Shown piece after piece: positions 14,681 through 23,673 of a stretch of DNA of 64,000 nt; positions within the stretch are counted from its first letter, which is position 1; each line of letters opens with the position of its first letter. A program made the position numbers and the translations under genes. The stretch is from an uncultured Bacteroides sp. Its GTDB lineage: Bacteria; Bacteroidota; Bacteroidia; Bacteroidales; Bacteroidaceae. The notes below the pieces were generated by a model. The model was not told the DNA's origin, searched no databases, and was given only the letters and a program-made list of their open reading frames with translations. The stretch covers positions 1 through 64,000 of the forward strand of contig CASGED010000073.1 in the NCBI GenBank assembly GCA_949300425.1, read 5' to 3'.

Positions 14681-15832
14681 ATGTCAGAAGTAAGAAACCC
14701 TTTCATCGTCACCGGAAAGATTGAGCCGGCCTATTTCTGTGATAGAGTAGTTGAATCACAGAGATTGGTGAAATCAATAGTCAATGGTAATAACTTGGTC
14801 ATTATCTCTCCACGCCGTATGGGAAAAACCGGGCTGATACAATTCTGTTATGACAAGCCGGAAATCAAGGACGAGTACTATACCTTCTTTTTGGATATTC
14901 TTCATACCACCAGCTTGAGGGAATTCACTTATCTTTTGGGAAGATCCATCTATGAGACCCTGCTTCCACTCAGCCATAAGATGACCCGCTTGTTCATCCA
15001 GACATTAAGATCCATCAGCGGCAAATTCGGTTTTGATCCTCTTTCCGGTTTCCCTACTTTCAACATCGAACTGGGGGATATCAACCGGCCCGAATATACG
15101 TTGGAAGAGATATTCCATTACCTTTCCCAAGCCGATAAACCTTGTATTGTGGCCATTGATGAGTTTCAGCAGATAAGCAAATATCCGGAGAAGAATGTGG
15201 AAGCCCTCTTACGTACCCATATCCAGAAATTAGGGAATTGCAACTTCATCTTTGCCGGAAGTGAGCGTCACATGATGGAAGAGATGTTTACTTCCACGGC
15301 AAGACCCTTTTATCTTAGCTGTGATATGTTGGAATTGAAAGCTATCGTACCGGAAGTTTACATACCCTTTGTCATCAGGCTATTCGAAGAGCGTAACCGT
15401 AAGATACTCCCGGAAAACGCGGAGAAGGTTTACCAACTCTTCAAGGGACATACGTTCTATATGCAGAAGACTTTCAATGAGGCATTTGCTGATACAGAAA
15501 GCGGACAGGAGTGTACGTTGGATACCCTCCGGAAAGCGATAAACACCATCATAGCCTCCAACGATACGATATTCAGGGAAATCTTGTCCAACATCCCCGA
15601 CAAACAAAAAGAATTGCTCTATGCCATAGCGAGAGATGGAGAAGCCGAACGCCTGACTTCTGCCCAGTTTATCAAGAGACATAACCTGACCTCAGCCAGT
15701 TCCGTCCAATCAGCCATGAAGAAGCTTTTGGAAAAAGACCTAATCACTGAAACGGGTAAAGTCTATTCAGTTTCGGATAAGTTGTTTGGTATGTGGATGA
15801 ACCGGTTATATGGGAACGGGAATGCTTTGTGA
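14681..15832 (+). CDS. AAA-family ATPase with C-terminal winged helix
   Basis: 383 residues. Walker A SPRRMGKTG (43-51, K49), Walker B CIVAIDEF (D160, E161), a possible sensor FAGSERHMM, and a C-terminal region (about 310-375) that reads as a winged helix (LTSAQFIKRHNLTSASSVQ then LITETGKVYSVSD). This is the ORC/Cdc6-like archaeal-ATPase type common in Bacteroidetes. Its DNA role (origin binding, regulation or defence) is unknown. It has its own promoter and converges with the alarmone hydrolase gene. Confidence 0.8.
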   Translation: MSEVRNPFIVTGKIEPAYFCDRVVESQRLVKSIVNGNNLVIISPRRMGKTGLIQFCYDKPEIKDEYYTFFLDILHTTSLREFTYLLGRSIYETLLPLSHKMTRLFIQTLRSISGKFGFDPLSGFPTFNIELGDINRPEYTLEEIFHYLSQADKPCIVAIDEFQQISKYPEKNVEALLRTHIQKLGNCNFIFAGSERHMMEEMFTSTARPFYLSCDMLELKAIVPEVYIPFVIRLFEERNRKILPENAEKVYQLFKGHTFYMQKTFNEAFADTESGQECTLDTLRKAINTIIASNDTIFREILSNIPDKQKELLYAIARDGEAERLTSAQFIKRHNLTSASSVQSAMKKLLEKDLITETGKVYSVSDKLFGMWMNRLYGNGNAL

Positions 15833-15843
15833 CTCCCGGAAGG

Positions 15844-16266
15844 TTATCCTTTCAGATACCTGTAAGCCTTGATGTATTTGTTCAACCTCGCCAAGTCTTT
15901 CTCCGTCACTTGCTCCAACCTCGATATATCCATGTTATCTTCCAAGTCATGTAATTTCACAGCTCTGCCCAACGGGTTCAACCTTGTCCTCTTAACGAAA
16001 TCCTCATAGCTTTCACCTTCATTCCGAGAAACAGAGAGTACGGCATCCACAATGTTTCTTGGGAAGCCTTCGGTGAGTAGACCTTCCGCTGTAACCTTCG
16101 TGTCTTCAATCGTGTCGTGTAAGAGAGCCACAATCTTTTCTTCATCCGTAAAACATCGGCAACATACACGCAAAGGGTGGAAGATATAAGGTTTCCCTGC
16201 CTTATCCACTTGTCCGGCGTGAGCTTCTACGGCTATTCTCAGAGCTTTTTCCAGTAATTCGTTCAT
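15844..16266 (-). CDS. small alarmone hydrolase (Mesh1-like HD protein)
   Basis: 140 residues, a standalone HD domain: H30 (IFHPLRV), H50-D51 (LLHD), E54-D55 (TIED), D107 and N111 (KLHDLEDNMD). H30, H50, D51, D107 fit the metal site, and E54/D55 correspond to the ED pair needed for (p)ppGpp hydrolysis in the RelA/SpoT HD group. No synthetase domain is present. It would lower the alarmone level, an interesting partner for HipT-type toxins which raise it by blocking tRNA charging. This link is inference. Confidence 0.8.
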   Translation of the reverse strand: MNELLEKALRIAVEAHAGQVDKAGKPYIFHPLRVCCRCFTDEEKIVALLHDTIEDTKVTAEGLLTEGFPRNIVDAVLSVSRNEGESYEDFVKRTRLNPLGRAVKLHDLEDNMDISRLEQVTEKDLARLNKYIKAYRYLKG

Positions 16267-16438
16267 AGTTTATTCGGGTTATAATTGATAGGACAAATAT
16301 AATAATTTTGGTTCCAATAAGTATTGATAACATTCAATTAAAGCGATTTTTCCACTTTTACCGTCCGAAATAGCATTAAAATCCTTATATTTGAAGAAAT
16401 AATACTCACAATAAGAGCGTTACATTGACAAAATTCGC

Positions 16439-16718
16439 TATATTTGCGGTGTCTTGGCTGGAGAAATGGTCAGGACATAAACATAGAAAGCGTTTTTTGC
16501 TTTTATCCTAAGATCAAAGTCTGGAAAATTTTGAAACTTGGAAGGATAAGAGACAATGTGACGCTCATTTCTGTTTGCATGTACATGGTATAGCCGATGC
16601 TGTATCATTTTACATAGCTAACGGCGTGAGTATTGTTTCTTCATATTCATTTCCAAGTAGGTATTTCCAGACACCAGATCTTGATGAATAGCAAGACAAG
16701 CCTCACGCCTTTCTTTTT
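16439..16718 (+). ncRNA. candidate structured RNA or leader before the lipoprotein-MORN operon
   Basis: TATATTTG at 16439-16446 is a good -7 box. The 270 bases after it have no gene but show stems: GTCTTGG with TCAGGAC (about 16451-16475), AAAGC with GCTTT (about 16487-16505), and an outer stem GGCGTGAG (16623-16630) with CTCACGCC (16702-16709) followed by TTTCTTTTT. A further hairpin (TACTAC/GTAGTA) follows at about 16727-16750 just before the ribosome site. It may be an independent RNA or a terminator-controlled leader of 16767. I do not recognise the family. Confidence 0.5.
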
Positions 16719-16766
16719 GCTAACTTATTACTACCGGGGGCTTGTAGTAGCATAGGAGGATAAACT

Positions 16767-17147
16767 ATGAGCCAAACATTATCACAACTCAAGCAGGATT
16801 TGCTGCATCCGATTACAGACTTGCAAGAAGTCGTATTAGTTTTTTACACTACCCCCAATCAGCTATTGTGGCGCACTCTAGCAAACGAGACTTGTACTAA
16901 TATATATTTCATAAAGCGTACAAAGGAAATTAATGAACTGTTTGACAATTTATTTGTGTGGAATATAAATGATTACTTCATATCATCCATTACCATGAGA
17001 ATAACACTTCCTGCTGATGGAAATGATTTTAACTATCAATTTATAGCTCCGATGTATTTAACCCCTAATTATCCTTGCGGTAATACTGTAAAAGATTTTG
17101 TCGAGTTGTTTATTGATAAACTTGGGAATGGCATTATTCACTTATAA
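16767..17147 (+). CDS. hypothetical protein, first gene of the lipoprotein-MORN operon
   Basis: 126 residues with an AGGAGG ribosome site at 16755. No signal peptide; the pattern is alternating strands and helices with many Asn/Phe/Tyr residues. No domain recognised. The gene is much richer in A and T than its neighbours to the left, as are the next two, suggesting a separate origin for this three-gene block. Confidence 0.6.
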   Translation: MSQTLSQLKQDLLHPITDLQEVVLVFYTTPNQLLWRTLANETCTNIYFIKRTKEINELFDNLFVWNINDYFISSITMRITLPADGNDFNYQFIAPMYLTPNYPCGNTVKDFVELFIDKLGNGIIHL

Positions 17148-17151
17148 AAAT

Positions 17152-18081
17152 ATGATTATGAATACTAAAATAAAACTGTTAACAATCACGCTTGCATCTC
17201 TTCTTAGTTATGCGCTGGTAGGATGTGGAAATTCATCCACTAAACAACAAACAGAAACAACCGTTCAACAAAAAAATCTTTTGGAAGATATTTTTAAAGA
17301 AACGTTTGCAAAAAAAGAAAGTTTTTTTGAGCTGATTCGGAAAGATGCAGTAAAAGAGCGCATAATTAGTGAGTATAGTCAAAATTTTTACGACAAGCTA
17401 TGTCAACAAATACAAGTTTCATCTTCTATTTCTTATACAGATGGGAAATATGAAGGCAATGGAACTGGAGGACGTTATGGTAATGGGGAGGCTTATTTAT
17501 CATATATCCCTGCAAATGACATCTTAACCATTAATTTTACAATAGGGAGAAGAACTATTCAACGCGATGGTGAGGTGTATTATAATACTGAAGGTTGGGA
17601 AGTGAAATATCCTAAAGATGAATTTGATGAGGACATAACTTCTGAACCTGTATTAATGTATGAGCTATTTGAAAATGACGGATTAATAACATATAGCCCG
17701 ATATGGCTTAGTATAACGCCTGTTAGAGTTAAAGGAGGTATCGGAATTGGATGTATCTTTTGCACTAATAAATTAGGTTATTCAAGTAGTAACATTGCAA
17801 AGATTCTTGTAAAAGATAATGCATCAGGTAGAGTGTATAATATAGCATTCGATGAACCTTATTACGAGGAATACTCAGGATTCAAATATGCAGACGTAGG
17901 TGTGGGGATATTTAATGATACATTTATTCAATTTATGAATACAATAACAGGATTAGTAGATTGTACAATATCATTTATAAATGAAGATGGAGAAAATGCA
18001 GTTATAAAGAATCCAGAAAACTTATGCAATATCCGTGATGCCTTCGATAAGTTTATGGAGGATTATAAGAAAATGGAATAA
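17152..18081 (+). CDS. secreted lipoprotein, unknown family
   Basis: 309 residues from ATG 17152 (ATG 17158 gives the same signal). Signal peptide KLLTITLASLLSYALVGC with lipobox Cys near residue 25, then a Gln/Thr/Asn-rich linker. The remaining 250 residues are strand-rich with Tyr/Gly/Asp (YEGNGTGGRYGNGEAYLSY). No catalytic motif seen. It starts five bases after the previous gene and ends three bases before the MORN gene, so the three are co-expressed, probably forming an envelope function. Confidence 0.7.
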   Translation: MIMNTKIKLLTITLASLLSYALVGCGNSSTKQQTETTVQQKNLLEDIFKETFAKKESFFELIRKDAVKERIISEYSQNFYDKLCQQIQVSSSISYTDGKYEGNGTGGRYGNGEAYLSYIPANDILTINFTIGRRTIQRDGEVYYNTEGWEVKYPKDEFDEDITSEPVLMYELFENDGLITYSPIWLSITPVRVKGGIGIGCIFCTNKLGYSSSNIAKILVKDNASGRVYNIAFDEPYYEEYSGFKYADVGVGIFNDTFIQFMNTITGLVDCTISFINEDGENAVIKNPENLCNIRDAFDKFMEDYKKME

Positions 18082-18083
18082 CA

Positions 18084-20009
18084 ATGAATAGAGTAATATT
18101 TTTATTACCGCTGATACTTGCATTGCTTGTGTCCGGTACAGCAGAGGCCAAGAAAAAGAAGTACCCAAACGGTGATTACTACGAGGGGAAAATGAAAAAA
18201 GACCAGCCTAATGGTTTTGGGAAGATGTATTATGCTAATGGAAACTTTTATGAGGGAAACTGGGTCAATGGGGTAGCCAATGGACAAGGACGTTTTATAA
18301 TCAAAAGTCCTATTCCTGTAATAGCCCAAGATAAAAGTAAAGGCCCTATAAGTAAACTGTTGGAAATTAATAGCGTTACAACCTATGAAGGCATGTGGCA
18401 GAATGGAGCAATTGTAGAAGGTAAAATGACAGATGCCAAGAATAATGTTTACGAAGGTACCTTTGCAGCTATGGAGTTTTTAGAAGGTAAAATGACGTAT
18501 GCCAATGGTGCTTGGGTCAGTGGAACATGGAAAGATGGGAAAATATATAATGCTGATTCAAACGGAGATATTGGTATTGGAGTCTTTAATGGCAAATGGG
18601 TGAACGGGAAATTTACGGATGGATTTTGTAAAGTTGTTGGCGATAATTTTTCATATACAGGAAGGATATTAGAAGGAATTCCATTTACCGGAAATGGGAA
18701 AGTGGTATCTGGAGAGAATAGCTATGATGGCAAATGGGAAAATGGGAAGTTTTTTGGGAAGTGCAAAGTTCAATTTCCCAGTAGTGGCCAATTCGGAGTT
18801 AAGTCCTTCGAGGGTACCATTAACATGGATGGAAGTATGAGTGGGCTTACTATTTATACAAATGGAGATAGATACCGGGGCGAAATCAAGGACTCTCAAA
18901 GAAATGGTAAGGGAGTCTTCGTGATTAAGAAACCAATCGTTACAATAGAAGGCGAGTGGTTGAATAATAACTTAGTGACCGGGAAAGGGTATATTGTATA
19001 TTCTGCCAATGATTATTCTTTCACTGTAGGAAATAACCAAGGCAAATATGAAGTGAAAGTGAAGAATCCGTACAACTACCAGGCTTCATTTCAACTTTCA
19101 AACGAAATGAAATTGGACAATCTTATATCGGAAATAGGTGCCGTCGTAAAAAGCAAACTGTTATTGACAGAAGAACGTCTTGAGAAATACAGACGAGCAG
19201 AAGATGCCAGAATTCTGTCTCAGGTAAAAACATTTAGGGGAGAGCACTATGGGATAGGGAAAATGACAGTAACTCCAGTAGGCGTTTCCGAAACAGTTTT
19301 CTTATATGATTTTTATGATGTGGAATACCAGTTTTATCCACAAGCCACTAAAGACATATTCTATGGAAAATTTCATGCTTGGAATGGCCGATATTATGGA
19401 GATTGGGACATGCTTTATTCTGTGGAAGGTAATTATAGAAAAGGAATAAAAGAAGGAACTTGGATTTTTGAAGAAGAAGAAAAGGTACATACAGGTGTAG
19501 GATTTGCCAAACGCCGACTAACAATAAATTATTTACATGGCAAAAAACATGGTTGGTGTACGCTGGAATGTTTTACGAGCAGTGGTTCAAGAAGTGTGAT
19601 AAAAGCATACTACAAGAATGATGTTTGGTATAACAAAGGTACTCAATATTATTATCATTTTGGAACTACGGAAAGAAATGTATCCTTCGATGCAAATGGC
19701 AAAGTTCATGGTAATGTGTATCTAAGGAAAGGTGATATAGAGTTAAGAGAGACTTATGAGCATGGTAAACTTATAAAATCAGAGAAAAGGAATGTAGCGA
19801 AAGGCATTGTATTGTCTCCAAAACGTGGGGAAAACAGATTTCAAGAAATGTGGGAGCTGATTTTACCTACAGATTATCCAAAAGGTACTTATGTTGCTTA
19901 CGATTATCGAGTAGACAGAGATCCTTTAATCGGGTTAACATATTTTGATTTAACCGATGAAGGGGGGGAGTATGACGATCAATATATACGTCGTAAAAAG
20001 GGTGAGTGA
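18084..20009 (+). CDS. secreted MORN-repeat protein
   Basis: 641 residues. N-terminal signal peptide (about 1-22, ending AEA), then many MORN-type repeats: YPNGDYYEGKMK, YANGNFYEGNWVNG, GVFNGKWVNGKF, YTNGDRYRGEI, and toward the end YwqK-like units (EGTWIF, HGKKHGWCTLEC, NGKVHGNVYLRKGD). MORN proteins bind lipid or protein surfaces; here export puts it in the envelope or outside. Low GC and position in a mobile element mark it as cargo. The last 60 residues are not repeats. Confidence 0.82.
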   Translation: MNRVIFLLPLILALLVSGTAEAKKKKYPNGDYYEGKMKKDQPNGFGKMYYANGNFYEGNWVNGVANGQGRFIIKSPIPVIAQDKSKGPISKLLEINSVTTYEGMWQNGAIVEGKMTDAKNNVYEGTFAAMEFLEGKMTYANGAWVSGTWKDGKIYNADSNGDIGIGVFNGKWVNGKFTDGFCKVVGDNFSYTGRILEGIPFTGNGKVVSGENSYDGKWENGKFFGKCKVQFPSSGQFGVKSFEGTINMDGSMSGLTIYTNGDRYRGEIKDSQRNGKGVFVIKKPIVTIEGEWLNNNLVTGKGYIVYSANDYSFTVGNNQGKYEVKVKNPYNYQASFQLSNEMKLDNLISEIGAVVKSKLLLTEERLEKYRRAEDARILSQVKTFRGEHYGIGKMTVTPVGVSETVFLYDFYDVEYQFYPQATKDIFYGKFHAWNGRYYGDWDMLYSVEGNYRKGIKEGTWIFEEEEKVHTGVGFAKRRLTINYLHGKKHGWCTLECFTSSGSRSVIKAYYKNDVWYNKGTQYYYHFGTTERNVSFDANGKVHGNVYLRKGDIELRETYEHGKLIKSEKRNVAKGIVLSPKRGENRFQEMWELILPTDYPKGTYVAYDYRVDRDPLIGLTYFDLTDEGGEYDDQYIRRKKGE

Positions 20010-20148
20010 CAAAGTAATGAAACGTAGTATTGTTTCATTATTTCTTATTATACTATTTAGTTTATAAAGCTAAGATTCAATAGTGTTGGGCAATAGATGA
20101 ATATGCTCATTCGTTTATTAGGGAGTAATTTTACTTTTATATAATGCT

Positions 20149-20192
20149 GAACGCACTGGGACACATCACAAGTCCCGGTGCGTTTCTTTTTT
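20149..20192 (+). terminator. terminator after the MORN operon
   Basis: GAACGCACTGGGAC (20149-20162) pairs with GTCCCGGTGCGTTTC around a 9-base loop, then six Ts. Confidence 0.85.
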
Positions 20193-20265
20193 ACCCACCC
20201 AAATGTAAAAAACGCCATCCTGCACCGCCCAAATCCTAATACTTGAAATAAAATACCAAAATGAT

Positions 20266-20586
20266 ATGTTTGATTTTATTCGAGAGATATTAGGAGCAGA
20301 AAGAAATTCCGTTTCTAATCGCTTGGAAAAAGACGTTGCGCCAAGTGTTACCGCTAAAAAAGACAGCACCGGGAAATATCAGAAAGACATTGCCGCCTTG
20401 GAAGAAAAATACGGCAAACTTTCCACTCAAACCGGACTCTCCATTAACCTAACCCTCAAAGAAGCCTTAGCCCTGATGCCGAGGAATAGAAAAAGAATAG
20501 ACGCTTATGCAGGGCTGGTAAGTTATTTGAAAAGAGAGTACGGCATTACATTAACAATCACATCACAAAAAACTAAACCTCTATGA
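20266..20586 (+). CDS. hypothetical protein, first of a three-gene run
   Basis: 106 residues. The C-terminal half is a predicted helical domain (LKEALALMPRNRKRIDAYAGLVSYLKREYG) that resembles phage or element DNA-associated helical proteins, but I cannot name it. A shared promoter-like motif lies at 20224-20255. It overlaps the next gene by four bases (ATGA), so the two are coupled. Confidence 0.58.
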   Translation: MFDFIREILGAERNSVSNRLEKDVAPSVTAKKDSTGKYQKDIAALEEKYGKLSTQTGLSINLTLKEALALMPRNRKRIDAYAGLVSYLKREYGITLTITSQKTKPL

Positions 20587-21023
20587 TGACAAACTATTTT
20601 ATAGCAAACGGGATAATCCTTGACACAGGGATGGATCCCGAAGAAATAGAACTAAGCGTACAAGAAAAACTGGATGAAACCACAAGCGGGATGGCTCAAT
20701 TCAGGCTTAAAGAACTGAGTGATTCCTGTGTTTCAATGATGTTTATACGTGATTTCATTATGGGCGATCTTTATAACTCCATTATTTATGACTCTGATAT
20801 GAACCTAATCCTGAATATAGGAATAGAGGCTTTCATACCCTCAAAAGCAGGTGGTTATCCTCTCTTATATCCTCTTGGTTTTGACGGGAAGAACTTCTAT
20901 ACTGATATGACATCTTTCATCCGTTTCTATAAGACCTTACTCTTAATCTATCGGGAACAGCAAGTGGAAAGCATTGGGGTGAGATGTTTTAGTGACAGGC
21001 TTTTATTGAGGATTGAATACTAA
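20583..21023 (+). CDS. hypothetical protein, paralog of the next gene
   Basis: 146 residues. The N-terminal part ANGIILDTGMDPEEIELSVQ and then LDE, SCVSMMFIRDF aligns in order with AVGKIYDTALMTDQEIEDAV, LDE, MISLVFIRF of the following protein, so the two are diverged duplicates. No known domain. It overlaps genes on both sides. Confidence 0.6.
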   Translation: MMTNYFIANGIILDTGMDPEEIELSVQEKLDETTSGMAQFRLKELSDSCVSMMFIRDFIMGDLYNSIIYDSDMNLILNIGIEAFIPSKAGGYPLLYPLGFDGKNFYTDMTSFIRFYKTLLLIYREQQVESIGVRCFSDRLLLRIEY

Positions 21024-21040
21024 TGAAGGAGGAAATGATA

Positions 21041-21499
21041 ATGGCAAAAAATACTACAGAAAGATTGGCTAAGAAATTTATAGCCGTTGGAAAGATTTAT
21101 GATACCGCACTGATGACTGACCAAGAGATAGAGGATGCGGTTCAGAAAGACTTGGATGAATTTATAGGTAAAGACAAGGTGAATTTCGGTGTAACCACAA
21201 CCGACAAGATGATTTCATTGGTTTTCATAAGGTTCACGGAGTACTATAAGCAGAATAATGTGGATCTTAAAAAGGATATGCTTGATGCAGACGCTTTCAT
21301 GGTAACAGGTGAAGGGTTCGGAGGTTTTACTATGCCTGTCAAGTTCCCGATAGCCCCATTTGGATATACACCTTACCTGATGGGGCAATCTGATTTCAAG
21401 ACAGCTTATAAGGACTCGGCAGAACTTCTTGGGGCTGATAAAATAAGGTGGATGAAAACAGAAGTAATGCCCCATTCTGTTGTAATCAGAATCAAATAA
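21041..21499 (+). CDS. hypothetical protein, paralog of the preceding gene
   Basis: 152 residues from ATG 21041: AAGGAGG lies 9 bases upstream, whereas the ATG at 21023 would contain that ribosome site in its own coding sequence. Homology to the preceding protein is clear across the first 70 residues and plausible after. Function unknown. A terminator follows at 21572. Confidence 0.6.
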   Translation: MAKNTTERLAKKFIAVGKIYDTALMTDQEIEDAVQKDLDEFIGKDKVNFGVTTTDKMISLVFIRFTEYYKQNNVDLKKDMLDADAFMVTGEGFGGFTMPVKFPIAPFGYTPYLMGQSDFKTAYKDSAELLGADKIRWMKTEVMPHSVVIRIK

Positions 21500-21571
21500 C
21501 TGAAAAAGAAGTGAGTCCGGTCTGTGATGGATAGGACTTCACCGGATGTTTTCTTTGATAATCATAACTTC

Positions 21572-21612
21572 AAGACCGCTATACCTATGACGGGTGTAGC
21601 GGTTTCTTTTTA
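21572..21612 (+). terminator. terminator after the paralog operon
   Basis: AAGACCGCTATACC pairs with GGGTGTAGCGGTTTC around a 6-base loop; five Ts follow. A further possible stem (GACATAAGAT with ATCCTTATGTC, about 21656-21715) sits in the leader of the next gene. Confidence 0.8.
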
Positions 21613-21742
21613 ATATGAAAAAAGGCGGTTTTCTTCCCCTCAGAGCCTCATAGATGACATAAGATCCTTGTCCGATGAAGAAAATGGCGGTCGGAAAGGA
21701 GGGAAATCCTTATGTCTGAGAAGAGTAAATGTTTAACTAAAA

Positions 21743-21967
21743 ATGATTGAAGCAATGGAAGGAAAAGTAATCAAGAAGAAATCAGAGTTGCTGGAACAGA
21801 TACGCAGTGACCTGAGAGCTTGGGAAGAATGCGAACCCGATTTTGACAAAGGCTATTTCGATGAGTCCGATGTATGGTCGTTCTATGAGTTCCTGCTTGA
21901 ACGACATGCGGACGATTGGACGGTGATAGATGATACGAATGTTGATGAGGGAGGATCGGAACGATGA
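21743..21967 (+). CDS. small acidic protein coupled to the helicase-like gene
   Basis: 74 residues, acidic and helical (KKKSELLEQIRSDLRAWEEC then DVWSFYEFLLERHADDW). No family recognised. Its last four bases overlap the start of the next gene (ATGA), so it is probably an accessory subunit of that protein. Confidence 0.6.
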   Translation: MIEAMEGKVIKKKSELLEQIRSDLRAWEECEPDFDKGYFDESDVWSFYEFLLERHADDWTVIDDTNVDEGGSER

Positions 21968-23670
21968 AGGAACTGTTTCATATCACCCCCAACACCACAG
22001 GTCCGGGATTTCACATGACATTGAAAACAGGAGAGATAGATGTACCCGATGCTTGTGGAGGAATGATCGTCAGTCCAGCTATGGGGTCCGGCAAGACAGA
22101 GAGCATCAAAAGCTTGATTCGGCAGAAATATGATGATGGTATATTGTATTGTGTGGATACTAAGGAAGAGCTTAAGAAAATGTTCCTATGGATTCAGGAA
22201 GAACTGGTAAACGATCCTTCCTGTAGTCTGAATTCCGGTGACGTGATGATTATTTCGAGTGATCCGGAGTGGACGCATTATCTTTCCTTGTACAGAGATA
22301 ATCCGGAGATCTTGGTGGAGAAGAAGGTCATCCTCATTACCCACGTCCGCTTTTGGACAGACCTCATCAACTACTTCCTTATCTACAAACCCAACGGAAA
22401 GGTAGAAGCTTTCGATGGGGATTTCAAAGCACTGATGACAAGGGAGGATCTGCGGAAGTATGTTATATTCGATGAGACACCCACCTTCATCAAACCGTTT
22501 ATAGAGTTTGACAAGCCTTTGTTGGGAGTATTCGGAAAGACAGACCAATCGGGGAAGATTGTATGCAAGACTCCCGATGAATTGTCTCTGTTCTATGACA
22601 AGTTCCTTCGGGGAACGGAGTGGGACTTCTTCAAAGGTAATTTCAAGATCAACCGCATCAAAAGGGATGTGGTGCTGAAGCTCATTCCCAGGTACTACGA
22701 TTCTTGGCTGTTGTCAGGGAAAGAGAAAACCGCGGGGATTACGTTCTATCCCATCGACCTGTGCCCCGAAGGCGTGGAGATCAAGACCCACGTCCTGATA
22801 TTCGAGGGAGCGGGGAACATCCTGTTCAAAGACTCCACCCGGTTCAGGCTCCTGGATGTGGAGAACAAGTACAACACCGTCACCGAGTTCAAGAAGCTGA
22901 AGTTCGGCCTCACACGGAAAGAGGACAACCCCAAACTGTTCAATTCCTTCATCTCCCGGATAGCCAAACTTATCAAGCGGCCTACCTTGGTGGTCTGCTG
23001 GAAAGATATTGAGGGGAAGGAAGACAAACCGGGGATATCGGAATATGTAAACCGGGTGAGGAACGCTTTGTTGAAGAAGAAAGTAGACCCGGGATTGCTG
23101 ACCGTCACTTACTATGGAGCTACGGATAACAAGAGCACCAACAGCTACAGGGACATCGAACAGATAATCCTTTGCGGTGACTGGACGCTCCCCAACACAG
23201 AATCAGCCAAGATCCGGCAAGCATACGGGACTTCCACTGATTCACAAGACCAGAAAGATTGGTATTTCAGCCAGTTGATAACCCGTATCGGAATCCGCAA
23301 GCATATCGAAGGAGAAACCTATACCGTCTACTATACAGAGGATTTCGATGAGAAGTTCATCGGGAGGATGGACGCTTATTTCAACGAGAACAAGTTGGCT
23401 CAGAAGAAGTCCCGGCAGAAACAGAGGGATTGGATGAAGAAGTTGGAAGGCATGAAGATCCGGAGCAACATCAAGAAAGAAATCATCAATTTGGCCCGGT
23501 ATGACAAGAAAATGCAGGAAGCCATCGTTCACGAAGAGGAATACACCAAGGAAGTATCATTCTCTTACCTGGAGTTGGTGCTTACGAAGAAGAGGGCGCA
23601 TGAACGAAGGAAGTATAAAACCTTGTCAGACGCTTTGGCCGCAATGAAGATAACCTTACTCATTCGATAG
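21964..23670 (+). CDS. helicase-like P-loop NTPase
   Basis: 568 residues. Walker A is VSPAMGSGKTES (G41-T45), the DExx-type Walker B is YVIFDETPTF (D170-E171). A probable motif III/IV stretch is LVVCWKDIEG and a late GDWTLPNTESAKIRQAYG resembles the region before motif VI of SF2 helicases. The C-terminal 120 residues are highly charged and may be a DNA-binding tail. Most likely a DNA-translocating enzyme that works with the primase-like protein downstream in element replication. Confidence 0.65.
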   Translation: MKELFHITPNTTGPGFHMTLKTGEIDVPDACGGMIVSPAMGSGKTESIKSLIRQKYDDGILYCVDTKEELKKMFLWIQEELVNDPSCSLNSGDVMIISSDPEWTHYLSLYRDNPEILVEKKVILITHVRFWTDLINYFLIYKPNGKVEAFDGDFKALMTREDLRKYVIFDETPTFIKPFIEFDKPLLGVFGKTDQSGKIVCKTPDELSLFYDKFLRGTEWDFFKGNFKINRIKRDVVLKLIPRYYDSWLLSGKEKTAGITFYPIDLCPEGVEIKTHVLIFEGAGNILFKDSTRFRLLDVENKYNTVTEFKKLKFGLTRKEDNPKLFNSFISRIAKLIKRPTLVVCWKDIEGKEDKPGISEYVNRVRNALLKKKVDPGLLTVTYYGATDNKSTNSYRDIEQIILCGDWTLPNTESAKIRQAYGTSTDSQDQKDWYFSQLITRIGIRKHIEGETYTVYYTEDFDEKFIGRMDAYFNENKLAQKKSRQKQRDWMKKLEGMKIRSNIKKEIINLARYDKKMQEAIVHEEEYTKEVSFSYLELVLTKKRAHERRKYKTLSDALAAMKITLLIR

Positions 23671-23673
23671 AGC

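Noticed and set aside
16439-16718. Retron or DGR RNA
   Set aside because: No reverse transcriptase gene lies in the window, so neither label is supported.
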